Shown in pieces: positions 42,092 through 52,268 of a stretch of 64,000 nucleotides of DNA. Under the pieces are notes generated by a model that saw only the letters and a program-made list of their open reading frames with translations, ran no database searches and was not told the origin of the DNA. This DNA is from Symsagittifera roscoffensis (lineage: Eukaryota > Xenacoelomorpha > Acoela > Convolutidae), in the NCBI RefSeq assembly GCF_963678635.1, contig NC_087069.1:9941206-10005205 (forward strand), in the 5' to 3' direction. Made by a program: the position numbers and the translations under genes. The number at the start of each line of letters is the position of its first letter. Positions within the stretch are counted from its first letter, which is position 1.

Positions 42092-42677
42092 TTTGATTTA
42101 TTACCAGGTTTTCATTCAAGTTGAGAGCAGTTAAAATGTTAATGAACGCCGGATTGTGTAATTTTTTCGTTGGTTGTTGTATGTCGTATAAAAATATTGT
42201 AGCTTTAAGTCCTATTGGTACTTTATCTACATATATCACCTCATTGTCACGGTTTATGGTTACTCTTTCTGAAATTTCTATGATTTCAAGTACGGTTTTT
42301 GCTCTAACAAATTTTTTGTCATCTAAAACTTGTAACTGTCCTAAAATGGTTTCGGTCTGTCTGTCAAGTTTATCTTCTAGTATTTCGTCTTTATCACGTT
42401 CGACCGGTACTTTTTCATCGTCCGTTAACAGTTTAAGCTGTTCTTGTTGGGGCTCAACATTTTCCGTAAATGTTTCCTTCGTTGCAGTAGTCTTACTAGC
42501 TTGAGGAGGTAATTGGGGTCTAAGCCGGTTAAGATAGGATAGTTGAGCATTTTTATGTTTAATATTATTATCATGAAGAACACGTGCAGCATGTGGCTGC
42601 TCTTTAACATATAAGTGTTTCGGAATTAGAATGAATTCTTCAGCACTCATCATTAAGTTGTGAGGTACTTGTAACAA
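41841..42677 (-). CDS. Conserved Polinton protein of unknown function
   Basis: 278 codons, starting near MLQVPHNLMM or the internal MMSAEEFILIPKHLY at 42677-42650. Residues around 120-200 (VRAKTVLEIIEIS ... INRDNEVIYVDKVPIG ... PAFINILTALNLNENL) resemble a block I associate with a common Polinton/adintovirus accessory protein, in which a short two-strand motif precedes a helix. The C-terminal 80 residues are charged (KRSKKHEKESEEGSDS) and overlap the integrase N-terminus in another frame. Function unknown; it may be DNA- or capsid-associated. Confidence 0.6.
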   Translation of the reverse strand: MLQVPHNLMMSAEEFILIPKHLYVKEQPHAARVLHDNNIKHKNAQLSYLNRLRPQLPPQASKTTATKETFTENVEPQQEQLKLLTDDEKVPVERDKDEILEDKLDRQTETILGQLQVLDDKKFVRAKTVLEIIEISERVTINRDNEVIYVDKVPIGLKATIFLYDIQQPTKKLHNPAFINILTALNLNENLVINQNAKHAVQSASINAQEKRELGLSRTRSTSPTWQEKSSANLKRSKKHEKESEEGSDSYGTPHNDSDSPTSEKTKAQTKQWENYQD

Positions 42678-42772
42678 AAATAAAGTATTTGTCGAACTAA
42701 ATGGAAGCCTTCTTTACTCAAAATAATTGCACGTTTTTTGACAACACTGGTTTTTGGAGTGATTAAGTATTT

Positions 42773-42982
42773 TTATGCTGTCTCAAATTGTTCGATGTTT
42801 GCGATTTTAATGGGTACGTTTCCATTGACTACATTGAGCAAACATTCACAAATAAGTGTTATGATCTCACGATTTGAAGATTTTCTAATTAATCGCCTTA
42901 GCTGGTCAGGTTTCAGTTGTACTATATGCCGCAGAATAGATAAGTTTTTCTTTTTCATTTGTGATTGGAGTAGTTTCTGCAT
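42773..42982 (-). CDS. Small conserved Polinton protein (ICEC/NGN type)
   Basis: 69 codons, starting MQKLLQSQMKKKNL. The segment ILRHIVQLKPDQLRRLIRKS then IITLICECLLNVVNGNVPI follows a pattern typical of a small helical protein often found next to the ATPase in animal Polintons. Its start overlaps the ATPase end by 77 bases. Function unknown. Confidence 0.6.
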   Translation of the reverse strand: MQKLLQSQMKKKNLSILRHIVQLKPDQLRRLIRKSSNREIITLICECLLNVVNGNVPIKIANIEQFETA

Positions 42983-43655
42983 CAGATAAGGGTAAATAAA
43001 AAACTGTTGGCCCAGGTCGTGTGATATTTGAACAATATCTCAAACAATCTGATGTACGGGGGTCCAAGTCGATTAGAAGATGTCCAAAAGAGTCTCTGGT
43101 AGCTAATTCGTAACAGCTTCTCAAAAATTTTGATACATTCAATTGTCTTCCTAAAAGATCTAGTTGCTGAACGTCACGAGGCGATTTGAACAGAATGATG
43201 TGTGAAGTGTTCAAATCAATCGTACGCGACCATCGACTTTCTTGAAACAAGTTATGCTTAACATATATTACATCTATCCCTCTATGTCTGCCCGCTGTCG
43301 CTAACCTAACAAATTCCTTGTCATTATAGATGTCGTCACATGAATCATCGAAAACTAGAAGAACATTTTCTAATTTTCTCACAGATTCGAATCCGTCGAA
43401 TTTCATGAACTTCACATTCACTTCGCGAGAAGACACTTTTTCGTTCAGTTGCATCTCTTTGTAACGATATAGAACGGTTCCAAATTTAGGGTAAAAAGTA
43501 TTTCCCATCAAAAGTTTCAAAATTAACTCAGTTTTCCCGGATCCTGAAGGTCCCACTATCGCCATGAAAGTTCTTGTCGAAGTATCAATCACTTTATTCA
43601 TATCCTTGGGTTTGGTAGTACGTAACCAACCAAGCCTGATAAAATCGAGAACCAA
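42906..43655 (-). CDS. Packaging ATPase (FtsK/HerA, A32-like)
   Basis: 249 codons, intact. Walker A is GPSGSGKT at 35-42 and Walker B is VLLVFDDS at 98-105. A sensor-like RHRGIDVIYVKHN follows (about residues 142-155). This is the genome-packaging ATPase shared by Polintons, virophages and large DNA viruses. It would pump element DNA into a capsid. The first 20 codons overlap the small membrane protein gene upstream. Together with capsid and protease genes it completes the virion module. Confidence 0.93.
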   Translation of the reverse strand: MVLDFIRLGWLRTTKPKDMNKVIDTSTRTFMAIVGPSGSGKTELILKLLMGNTFYPKFGTVLYRYKEMQLNEKVSSREVNVKFMKFDGFESVRKLENVLLVFDDSCDDIYNDKEFVRLATAGRHRGIDVIYVKHNLFQESRWSRTIDLNTSHIILFKSPRDVQQLDLLGRQLNVSKFLRSCYELATRDSFGHLLIDLDPRTSDCLRYCSNITRPGPTVFYLPLSDAETTPITNEKEKLIYSAAYSTTET

Positions 43656-43882
43656 ACTGACGTTTCATCGCAACTTAATTTTTTGAAAGAAAGTTTGAGA
43701 ATGCAGAAAGTTACTAAAATTAGAATTACTACCATTTGCGCAACAAAAACTACTTCAGACCTTGGCAAAGTTACATTGTTACAAAACTTTCATGATTTTT
43801 TTTCACTGTTTGTCTCGTTATAAGAAAACTCTGTTACTATTGTTGCGTCAGGTTCATCTACTGCTGTTGTTGCTTCTGACAT
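43598..43882 (-). pseudogene. Small single-pass membrane protein with an in-frame stop
   Basis: Starting at ATG 43882 the frame reads about 30 hydrophilic residues (MSEATTAVDEPDATIV...), then TGA at 43790-43792, and continues open. A strong membrane segment follows (VVFVAQMVVILILVTFCIL), then FSILSGLVGYVLPNPRI before TGA at 43598-43600. A short tail ending LPNP or LPSP after a membrane helix just upstream of the ATPase is common in animal Polintons. The stop is most simply a point mutation. Readthrough or selenocysteine is possible but unsupported. Confidence 0.6.
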
Positions 43883-43953
43883 TTGAGAAACTATTTATTC
43901 TACAGACTGTGTTAGATTTTTCTCTCTGTGAATGAAGCTTGTAAAAAATTAAA

Positions 43954-44437
43954 TTACTTTTGAGAACAGTACAAAATTTCATAACGTGTGAAATCTCTAT
44001 CATTTATGTCATGCATTTCTAGAACAAAGTTTGCTGGGATATTTGCAGTTTTTTTGTAGTGCATTATTTTCTTCACAGTATCCTCTTTCACAATCGTCTT
44101 AATCTCATCTGGCAATTCACTGCTGTTTAGATCCATCTGAGCTCCTGGCTGACATTTGGGTACTAAGACTAGTTCGGGAAGATGTACTCCTCGCTTGCTT
44201 GAATCTCTGGAAGTATACAACTTGATCAATAACTGGAAAAAACCTCTTCAACGTAGACAACTCTTCTTCGGAAATTATTATTTGCTCCTTCCTCTGAACA
44301 ATTTGGCCACTGCAATCAATACGTTCTATTCTCGTTAATGAAATTTCAATATCACCCTCTGGAGTCATCCACGCACAAAGCATTGAATTTGGCGATAGGT
44401 ATGTCTCCACTTTCGCTAATCTCTCGCTGTTGTTCAT
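43954..44437 (-). pseudogene. PC4-like reading frame plus continuation, frame-broken
   Basis: The first frame (44117-44437) shows WMTPEGDIEISLTRIER, then QRKEQIIISEEELSTLKRFFPVID. This is the strand-turn-strand then ISxxEExxL plus IDxV pattern of PC4-like domains. Near 44220 coding appears to pass into the second frame (43954-44229: HLPELVLVPKCQPGAQ ... EILYCSQK). Together this would be a protein of about 160 codons. The PC4 assignment is weak. The start overlaps the exonuclease-like gene by 86 bases. Confidence 0.45.
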
Positions 44438-44921
44438 TTTTCAACCAATCATAAAAAACCTTGGTTTTCTTCAGGGCACAATGATTCCTGGAGTTGTAGT
44501 GTGGAATATGTTTATTGCAACTTGGATAATTTTTAAAATATAAGTTTTCAACCTCATGACAGCCCAAATCATCTAGGTTTTCAATCTTTCGGTCCAAGTA
44601 CTTGGCCAAAAATTCTGTCTTTTCTTTTCCTTTAGCGTAAAAAACGGCACCGGGATTTCTCAGTACAAAACTCTGAAGTATTTGAGTCAAGTTTATATAA
44701 AGATAATCACCGTTTTTCCAATGGAGACCGTGTAAATAATTTGTTAACCAGTTGTAAGCTTTTTGTTCAAGCTTTGGTAGTATATTGAAATTCACTGGAG
44801 GTAAAAAAATGAGTCGATCGCTGTAGTCTGAAGTTGTTATTGCTAATTTTTTAACCACAAAGGCGTTTTTCTTGTAACGAAAGCCTTCCACGTCAAGCAC
44901 AACTGATCTCTCGCCTAGCAT
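44352..44921 (-). CDS. DxE exonuclease-like protein
   Basis: 189 codons, intact, starting MLGERSVVLDVEGF. The early LDVEGF gives a D-x-E pair like Exo I of DEDD exonucleases. RLIFLPPVNFNIL, NWLTNYLHGLHWKNG, VFYAKGKEKTEFLAKYL, NLDDLGC and NHCALKK follow an RNase H-like order seen in a protein often carried by invertebrate transposons and viruses. Nuclease activity is inferred from fold-like motifs only. It could process replication or transcription products. Confidence 0.6.
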   Translation of the reverse strand: MLGERSVVLDVEGFRYKKNAFVVKKLAITTSDYSDRLIFLPPVNFNILPKLEQKAYNWLTNYLHGLHWKNGDYLYINLTQILQSFVLRNPGAVFYAKGKEKTEFLAKYLDRKIENLDDLGCHEVENLYFKNYPSCNKHIPHYNSRNHCALKKTKVFYDWLKNEQQREISESGDIPIAKFNALCVDDSRG

Positions 44922-44982
44922 TCTAGTAAATGATAAACTTCTGGTTTTTTCAACTTAATGAAAAGGCAGAACGCTATTCCAC

Positions 44983-45333
44983 TCAAATGTCCCAATAAGC
45001 TGTTGTTACAGTTCCAGGGCAACATGTAACAGTACGTGGGACCCTGTTGATAAAATCCGCGTATAAAATTCGTGCAAAATAGCGTGCAATCGTAAAATTT
45101 CGGAATTTTTCAAATATTTGTCCAAAAGAGTTATCAATACCAATCAAGCCACCATAAGGTCTCAACTTAATTAAAATGTCGTAGTTAAGGTTATCAGAAC
45201 TAACAAAAAACAGAGAACATGCAGCTAGAAAATAGTTGCGTCGGTTAGAATTATCAGGATAAGTTTGTTTCAAAGACGTATAAATTTCGTGAATTATTTT
45301 CAAATCAATAGGAGTTACTCTGCTTTTTTGCAA
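44983..45333 (-). CDS. Polinton 1 unknown protein
   Basis: 116 codons, starting MQKSRVTPIDLKIIHEIY. It is mostly helical, with a mildly hydrophobic core (NYFLAACSLFFVSSD) and GGLIGIDNSFGQIFEKF. No motif is recognised. It lies in the row of minus-strand genes leading from the right end and does not overlap its neighbours. Function unknown. Confidence 0.5.
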   Translation of the reverse strand: MQKSRVTPIDLKIIHEIYTSLKQTYPDNSNRRNYFLAACSLFFVSSDNLNYDILIKLRPYGGLIGIDNSFGQIFEKFRNFTIARYFARILYADFINRVPRTVTCCPGTVTTAYWDI

Positions 45334-45457
45334 TTTAATTATTTATTTTTTTCCAACACCTCTCCAACCTGCTAAATTTCAAGCCAGTGGAAATAAAAGT
45401 GACCTTGCAAATACCGTTTAGACTCTTTATCAACTCTTTATCAACTTTATAGACTCT

Positions 45458-45820
45458 TTAGAAGTCTTTATCAACCCATAATGAGTTAAAGTCAAACGAG
45501 TAGTCGAAGACGTTTTCATAATCAGCAATATTCAAATCGCTCACAGTACCATACTTTTGTTTTGTAGAAATGCACCAAGAGATTTGTTGAAGCTGACTCA
45601 AACAAAATTGTTCTTTGAAATTTAACTCGTATTCTTTCTTTGAAAATTCCTTTGCCCTTTCGAGGAAGACGACGTAGCGTTCATTACAAAATTTCAAAAA
45701 TGAGTTTTTTTCTGCGGTTGAAAACACTCTTAATTGTAAATTTTCATTATCAATATCTTCAGTACACCAAGTTTCCTCTAATTTCATTTTTCTTATTTCA
45801 AAATTTGACAATTTTATCAT
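45458..45820 (-). CDS. Polinton 1 unknown protein, first gene from the right end
   Basis: 120 codons, starting MIKLSNFEIRKMKLEETW at 45820. Helical, acidic and aromatic-rich (ADYENVFDYSFDFNSLW). No domain is recognised. It lies about 280 bp inside the right inverted repeat. It could be a lineage-specific regulator, but nothing in the sequence shows this. Confidence 0.45.
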   Translation of the reverse strand: MIKLSNFEIRKMKLEETWCTEDIDNENLQLRVFSTAEKNSFLKFCNERYVVFLERAKEFSKKEYELNFKEQFCLSQLQQISWCISTKQKYGTVSDLNIADYENVFDYSFDFNSLWVDKDF

Positions 45821-46102
45821 TTGGTATATTTTGCCCAGAAACGGCCGCCGCCTTTGGAGAGTAATTTCAATTTACTGCCTTTTCACCATAAAATTTAGGT
45901 CAAGTTAAGGAATTAGTTTACTGCTGCCAACAGTTAAGCTACGCTGCCAAAATGGCGGGCGAATTTTTATTATATACCATTAAAGTCAATTCCCCGTTCA
46001 CTAACAAATTTCAACTAGGTCCAAAGTTCATTTGCCCGAAACAAATATAACAATTAATATGATTCATATAATTAACCAGGACGGATAATTAGGACCCCAA
46101 AA
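45821..46102. other. Leader between right repeat and first gene
   Basis: AT-rich, no gene. Likely holds the promoter of the leftward gene row. I see no clear box. Confidence 0.4.
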
Positions 46103-46343
46103 TTTGGAATTAGAAAGAATTTTGTATCGTGTCCCTTGTTGTTAAGCTAAACTTAGCAAGATCCTAAGTAGGGGGTCTTCTGCTTTTTGGGTGGAAAATT
46201 TCTTTCGTTTACAAAATCCTAGGATGAGGGTCCTCCAAAAAATAAGGACCCCTTTCCTAGGATTTTGCTTTACGTGAGGACCCCCCCCCCCCCCTTAGGA
46301 AGGACCCCCCCCCTTAGGATCCGGCACACGATACAATACTACT
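46103..46343 (-). repeat. Polinton 1 right terminal inverted repeat
   Basis: Its reverse complement starts AGTAGTATTGTATCGTG and matches 322-562 through the internal palindromes and G-runs. The G-runs differ in length between ends. It ends at 46343, directly before the CCTGTT duplication. Confidence 0.9.
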
Positions 46344-46349
46344 CCTGTT
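46344..46349. repeat. Target-site duplication, right copy (CCTGTT)
   Basis: Identical to 316-321 and directly adjacent to the end of the right inverted repeat. Confidence 0.93.
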
Positions 46350-49300
46350 TATAAATTGATAAAATTACTCAATAAAGCTATTTAGATTTTTTCCACTAAC
46401 ACTTTTGCCCGCTTTCGTTTTCTTCCAGAAACTATGATAAAAAACTTTCTGTCCTTCTTCGGCGCTAACTACTTCAAATTAAGGTTGTAATGGCATCAAA
46501 AATATAGTTACAAGCAAATTAAGTTGTTTATCAAACTATTGGATACTGTTAGTTTTAATGAGACATTATGCAGCTGACTGGTCTTTACGCAGTTGATTTT
46601 TGTTGTTCTTCCAAGCTCGTACTTCTACTGGATACAATATGTAAACTATATATTTCAATTTTTTTCTGGAAAGCAAATGTTTCATCACAATATCATACGG
46701 TGGTCTTTTTGGTTCTTCAGGCGGTTGAGTTTCCGAAAAAGATAGAGTGGCACCTCTGTCAGCGACTTTATCTGCCCTCATTGTAAATGGCTCAAAACTA
46801 TCGGATTTTCAAGTTTAATTTTTGCTGTTTTTTTGAATTGCTAACTCTAATTGACTTACCTAATTTTGAAGCATGCGGTCATTTTGACATGACGGGTTTT
46901 ACTTTATGCGATTTTCAATTCATCAAGTAGTTAGCAATAATTGAAAAGAGAGATATGATTTACTTTTATGCTACTTTTTTTGCTGGAAATATTGAGATTT
47001 TAGTCGGCCAAAACTGTTGAATGAGAATTGACAATCTCTGGTCTGCCACTCAAACTTTATGGTCAGTTTAGGACAGTTTAAAAGGCGATTATGCATCAGA
47101 AGTTCCTTCTTGGAGTTCTGTGAGAAATATTGATGTGGAAAGCTATTGATAATTGTAAAAGCTACAACACTTTGCGGTAAATTTCAAAACTAAACTTTTA
47201 TTTGATAAAAACTCTGATTAAATCTCATAACCTGATGATCGCTGGTTTAAACTTAAAGTCTTCACTACCTTATGAGATATATCAAAAATTTATGTCGTTT
47301 TTCATCATTTCTATGTTTTTTCTTCAAATTCAAAACAATTTGAATTGTGCTTGAAATTTGCTGAACAAATTATTTTGGTTAAGGTTTCTATCAAGATATT
47401 TCAGGAAAAAAAGAACAAGCAAATGACGAAAGTAATAAAAAAAGCTTCATCAATCCTAAAATCATAAACAGCTTCGCCAAATGAAATGAAAAACATAACA
47501 TTTTTTTAAAATTTTTTGAAACATATATATGCGGCTATTGTAGAGTCAAAAGACCAATTGGTTTGCTTCACTTCATTTTCGATTGACAACCCGAGTGAAA
47601 AAAAAATTACATCTTTTTTTTCCAAAAACTGAAACTATATCAGGTTCCCTGGAAACCTAGTCAAAAAAATTTTGAATTGAATCAGAATTCAACCACAAAG
47701 CGATAGAAATTTAGACAAAAGAGGTTTTCGCTTAAAGAATGACTGTTGCAATTTTTGAAAAAAAAACTCTTAAAAAATTTTCCCGTTCTGTGCGTTTTTC
47801 AGATTTCATTTCATCGGTATATCCATTTTACAGTCTGAAAATGCCCTGAGCTGAAACGTTCTTGAAACTCTTAAACATGAAATATGAAATTGTTTCCCAT
47901 TAAATACTCGAAACGTTACCACAATCAGTCGCTTCTCTTGTAACTTTTAAGGCAAAATTTTTGTTCCAATTAATTTAGCATTATATTTTGCTACCCGGGT
48001 CGAGTTTGTGGTTTTATGATCAGGGAGTTTATGATCATATTTTTATACCACCGCGACCAAAATTCTTTATCGACATCTGTATCGTCTCTCGTTTTTGTGG
48101 GTTGAACGATGTCTGTTTCCGATTTTGGCCAACTATGATGCAGCAACTATTGTTTATGACCATATCCCGACTGTTTATTCGATCTGTTGCGACTTAGTTT
48201 TCGACCACGCGCTACTGATTTTTTTAGCCATGTTGCAACTAGATTTTTGACCATGCCGCGACTAACTTTTCAAACATATTGCGACTATATATTTTTTGAT
48301 CGAGCCGCAATCAGTTTTTCTTTGGTCCCTGAATATTTTTTTCGAAATTTGTGACTGAGGTACGATCTTTCCAGATTTTTTTTTGAGATTTTTCTCTATA
48401 ACAGAAAAAGTAGTCGCAGACTTCAACTTGTATATATACGCCAAATACAATATTTACTCCTTACTAAAACTGCTTGTGGATATTTATAACGAAATATTTA
48501 TAAGACGTTTTCCGAGCATGCTATAATGTCGTAATGTAATGATGCTGTAAAATTCTGTTCGTATAGTTATCAAATGACAGATAAGTCCTTACTGCATGTT
48601 CCATTCCTCAATTTTCTCTATCACCAAATAGTCAGACGCAAGGTAGATGGTTTTTTGCCTTGTAAGCCGTCTGAGCAGTTGAACTTCCTGGTATACGAAA
48701 TACAAAAATCTTGTTAACTGGACTGCAACCGTTGACTACTTCAAGTGTTGAGATTTTTCAATACAGTTTTTTCATTGATCTACTCAATGATTTTTGAATT
48801 TCTGTCGCAGAGCCAAATGGCTTGATTTCTCCGAAAAAAATGGCTGCCTATGAGCATCATAGAAACCCAACACCCCCACTCCAATTGACGACCAATGTTT
48901 TGAATGTGAAAATGTGAATTCACTCGCTGCCTATTTTCGACAATCAATGAGAATTATGAATGAGTGGGATAATTTCATAGTCAAATCAATCCTCCAACTT
49001 TTGTAAAAAATATTCATATGACTACAAAAGAGAGTATCACTGGAATAGATGTAAGGTTAAAGGGTGTAGACAAGAAGATTGAGAGTGAAAACTTTTTTGA
49101 GTTAAAAGCAGAAAGGGCTGTCATGTTTTCTTTCACGAGAAACATACATCTCTTTTAACCTGTATATATATTTATATATCCTTATTGGTAGATTTCAAAT
49201 TCAGCCGCAACCAAAAAAAATGTGAAACCAACCTGATTATATATAGTTGTCGTTTGATTTTTTTGTTGTCATTAACTGCTGGAACGTTGGTTTGCTTTTT

Positions 49301-52068
49301 AAACAATTAATTAAGCAGTTAATTTTTATCATGCAAAAAAAAATTTTTCTACTTTTTGGGGCAAAAAAACAAGAAACCAGAAAACAAATAAACTAAAGTG
49401 GCCATAAGCAGATCAATTCAAGCGGTTGCTATAATCAATTCAAATTTGTAATGACCATGTTCCTCTTAGTTGCTTGTGTCCTTAATTCTATACCCTTCAT
49501 CTGCAACTTTCAAATTCACTGAGAAGCAGCTGACATAGCTCTAAGTTTTTCGAAAAGTTTGCATCAAACAAAAACACTATACGGAAACTGCAAAAACGGC
49601 AACTGACGTACACATACCTCATAACTGCTGAGATTTTTGTGAAGTTTCATAGCAACTGATATTGGTCGTGTAGTTGTTTCTTACATTTCTTCAGTTTGAG
49701 GGAAATGGTAAGAAACCTAGTAACATCAATTGTTTTCCGAAATTATTTCGTTTTTTCATAGAGGAGCTTCGAAAGTCAAAACAACTAACAATTCTAAAAG
49801 CAAATTGAAATATGAAAAGCGTATTATGCTATTCTTCAGGACCACAGAAAAGGAAATCAGGGATGGATTTAACGTATATGGGAACTTGGGGATGGGCGGA
49901 TCTCAGTGATTCGACCACTTCACCACCCACATTTGGTACAAGTTTACGAGATTCATTCTCGGTTGACCGCCCAAAAATTTTCTGTCAACTGCTAGGGCGC
50001 CTTTGTTGCCAACATATACTAATTTTGAGGGGAAACGCGAGCCAAAAAAGTCTATTTTTTCGCCAAAACCACCAAAAGTGCACATAAACAATCTACTTTG
50101 CATTACTTTCAAAAAAATGTTTTAAGAGAGCCTTTACTATAATTGTTTTCAATTATCAAAAAACTGACATAAAATACTTCTTTTGTACGCTTAGGAATTT
50201 TTTAAGAACAGGTCTTCTTTTAAGCGGGTGTCTTTTGTATGAATGAAAAAAAATTAAATACATTTTGCAATTTTTCTCTATTCAGATCCCATGAATTATT
50301 GGTCGATTTTTATAAAGATTAGTCTTCTTCATTTTAAGCATACACAAGTGCAAAACTGGCAACACGTGGTAAAAATACGTTTGCCTAATGTCTTATGACT
50401 GTAGAGTCTACATACTGTTAGGCAACTAGACCTAAAAAGAAAAGCTATCATATAATATCAAGAACTTATCACAATATAAGAAAAATTGCTCGCCGTTTTT
50501 TCAGAACTATTTCAAGTCTCATTTAAGGCACCTAGATTCAAATTAGGCTCAAGTCATATAAACTTTCAGTATTTTCCAAAAAAAAAGAACACAAACACTC
50601 AAGGCTTCACTATAAGCCTTAATATACAAGATAGACAGGTTGATAGAATCAGGACACTCCTTAAAACTATCCGAAGTAAATGTTAGCGACGAAAACCGAC
50701 GAAAAAATAGTTTTATTTCTCTGCTATAATGCGAGAAACTGCTAGAGCAATTTTAGTTTGGGACTGAAAGTAACTAACAAAACTGTATGTTCTTAATTGA
50801 TTACAATGTCTACTTTTAATTTATTTTCCTTAATTTATGAGATTATAGGTAATTATTTTGTTCTCAAAGAATTAGTCGATTTATTTTACGTAAGTTTACA
50901 ACAATATCAAATTTTTCACAAAAAATGTTTATTAACGCAAAAACGAACCATTTTGTTAGGTAGTTCTACAACTCAGTTTCCTTTCTCTAAGTAAAGTTCA
51001 GATTTGTTTTATTGGCTATCAGGTTGCTGTAACCAGTAATGAAAGTTACTACTTATTCAGCTTGATCCTTAATTGATCGATCAAGACTTCTACTCAATAA
51101 TTTCGGTAACCGTTATAGAAAATTCTGTTTTGCGCACAAAACTATTTATTAAGTTCTTCGAGTGTCTTTTAGCCATTCTTAAGTCTTTTAGGTTATGAAC
51201 TTTTCTAAAATTTCGACTAAATCAATATAGTTAGACAAAAACTGGTATGTAACTCTAGAACAAACTTTTTTATCTAAAACTCCTCTTAACAAAGATTTTT
51301 CGGTAAGTATGAGTTGAATATTTCATTTCATGGTTATTAGAGGAGAAAACATTCAATATGTTTGTAATTTGAGAAGTGAAAAGTATGTTTGCTTGATTTT
51401 TGTTTAAATATTCATACTCTTGGCCCGAGTGTTTGTTACTCATAATCTTTTTTGAAAAAATAATTAAAGGTCAATAAAACTGATTTATTCTCCATCTCCG
51501 AAAATTAATTAGATCCTTTTTTTTCCAATTTCTGCTTTTAGTTTGAATCTTTGATGATAAAAGGCTAACAGCAATAGAGTTAATTGTCAGTTTCTCAATA
51601 AAAAAGAAAAGGTCGTATAAGCTATAAAATTGCTCAATTTTCCTTAGAACATCAGCAAGTGGCTTTTCGTTAGAAGCTTAGCTGCTTAGAACAAATTTGA
51701 TTTTTGTTAACAATGAAAGTTTAAAAATCAACATTGCGAAAAAGTATTGGGCAGGATTAGACATTTTTCCAATATTAAAGCATATAACGAAAACTGTAAT
51801 TCAATATCAATTTTACAAACTGATTTCATCTTTTAAAATACCGCTATAACGAACCTCTGCTGCTCATTTTAGTTTTATGTATCAATCAAGATATCACTTT
51901 TGAAACCTTAAATTATTGGCTGCTGCGACGTAGTTTAAAATTCTATGGATGGATTCTTCATAGATTGCAATTAATGAATCGCTCACTTCAAAATTAGGAT
52001 CACATGTGATTAAAAAAGGCTAATAAAGTACATGAAACAATTAATTGGTAACATTCACCTCATTTAAC
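46350..52068. other. AT-rich DNA without supported genes
   Basis: No reading frame shows a domain, codon pattern or splice context. Contains a diverged tandem array at 48125-48325 and AT-rich stretches. Treated as host intergenic or intronic DNA. Confidence 0.5.
48125..48325. repeat. Diverged array of about 23-bp units
   Basis: About eight units resembling GACCATGTTGCGACTAGTTTTT follow each other with 22-30 bp spacing and many substitutions (for example GACCATGCCGCGACTAAC, GCCATGTTGCAACTAG). It looks like an old minisatellite. Confidence 0.7.
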
Positions 52069-52268
52069 NNNNNNNNNNNNNNNNNNNNNNNNNNNNNNNN
52101 NNNNNNNNNNNNNNNNNNNNNNNNNNNNNNNNNNNNNNNNNNNNNNNNNNNNNNNNNNNNNNNNNNNNNNNNNNNNNNNNNNNNNNNNNNNNNNNNNNNN
52201 NNNNNNNNNNNNNNNNNNNNNNNNNNNNNNNNNNNNNNNNNNNNNNNNNNNNNNNNNNNNNNNNNNNN
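52069..52268. other. Assembly gap (200 N)
   Basis: Exactly 200 undetermined bases, the usual scaffold placeholder. True length and content are unknown. Confidence 0.99.

Larger units (their letters stand above)
322..46343 (-). mobile_element. Polinton/Maverick (adintovirus-like) transposon 1, with nested insertions
   Basis: This is a self-synthesising DNA transposon bounded by inverted repeats beginning AGTAGT and by a perfect 6-bp duplication. It encodes the diagnostic set: protein-primed type B DNA polymerase, retroviral-like integrase, FtsK/HerA-type packaging ATPase, adenain-like protease, and major and minor capsid proteins. Nearly all genes lie on the minus strand. The span is 46.0 kb because a 24.2-kb LTR retroelement (10265-34465) and a tandem duplication of about 4.2 kb sit inside it. 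Without them it is about 17.6 kb, typical of the family. Single frame breaks in polB, capsid, penton and protease genes indicate an inactive copy, or consensus errors in the assembly. Confidence 0.93.
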
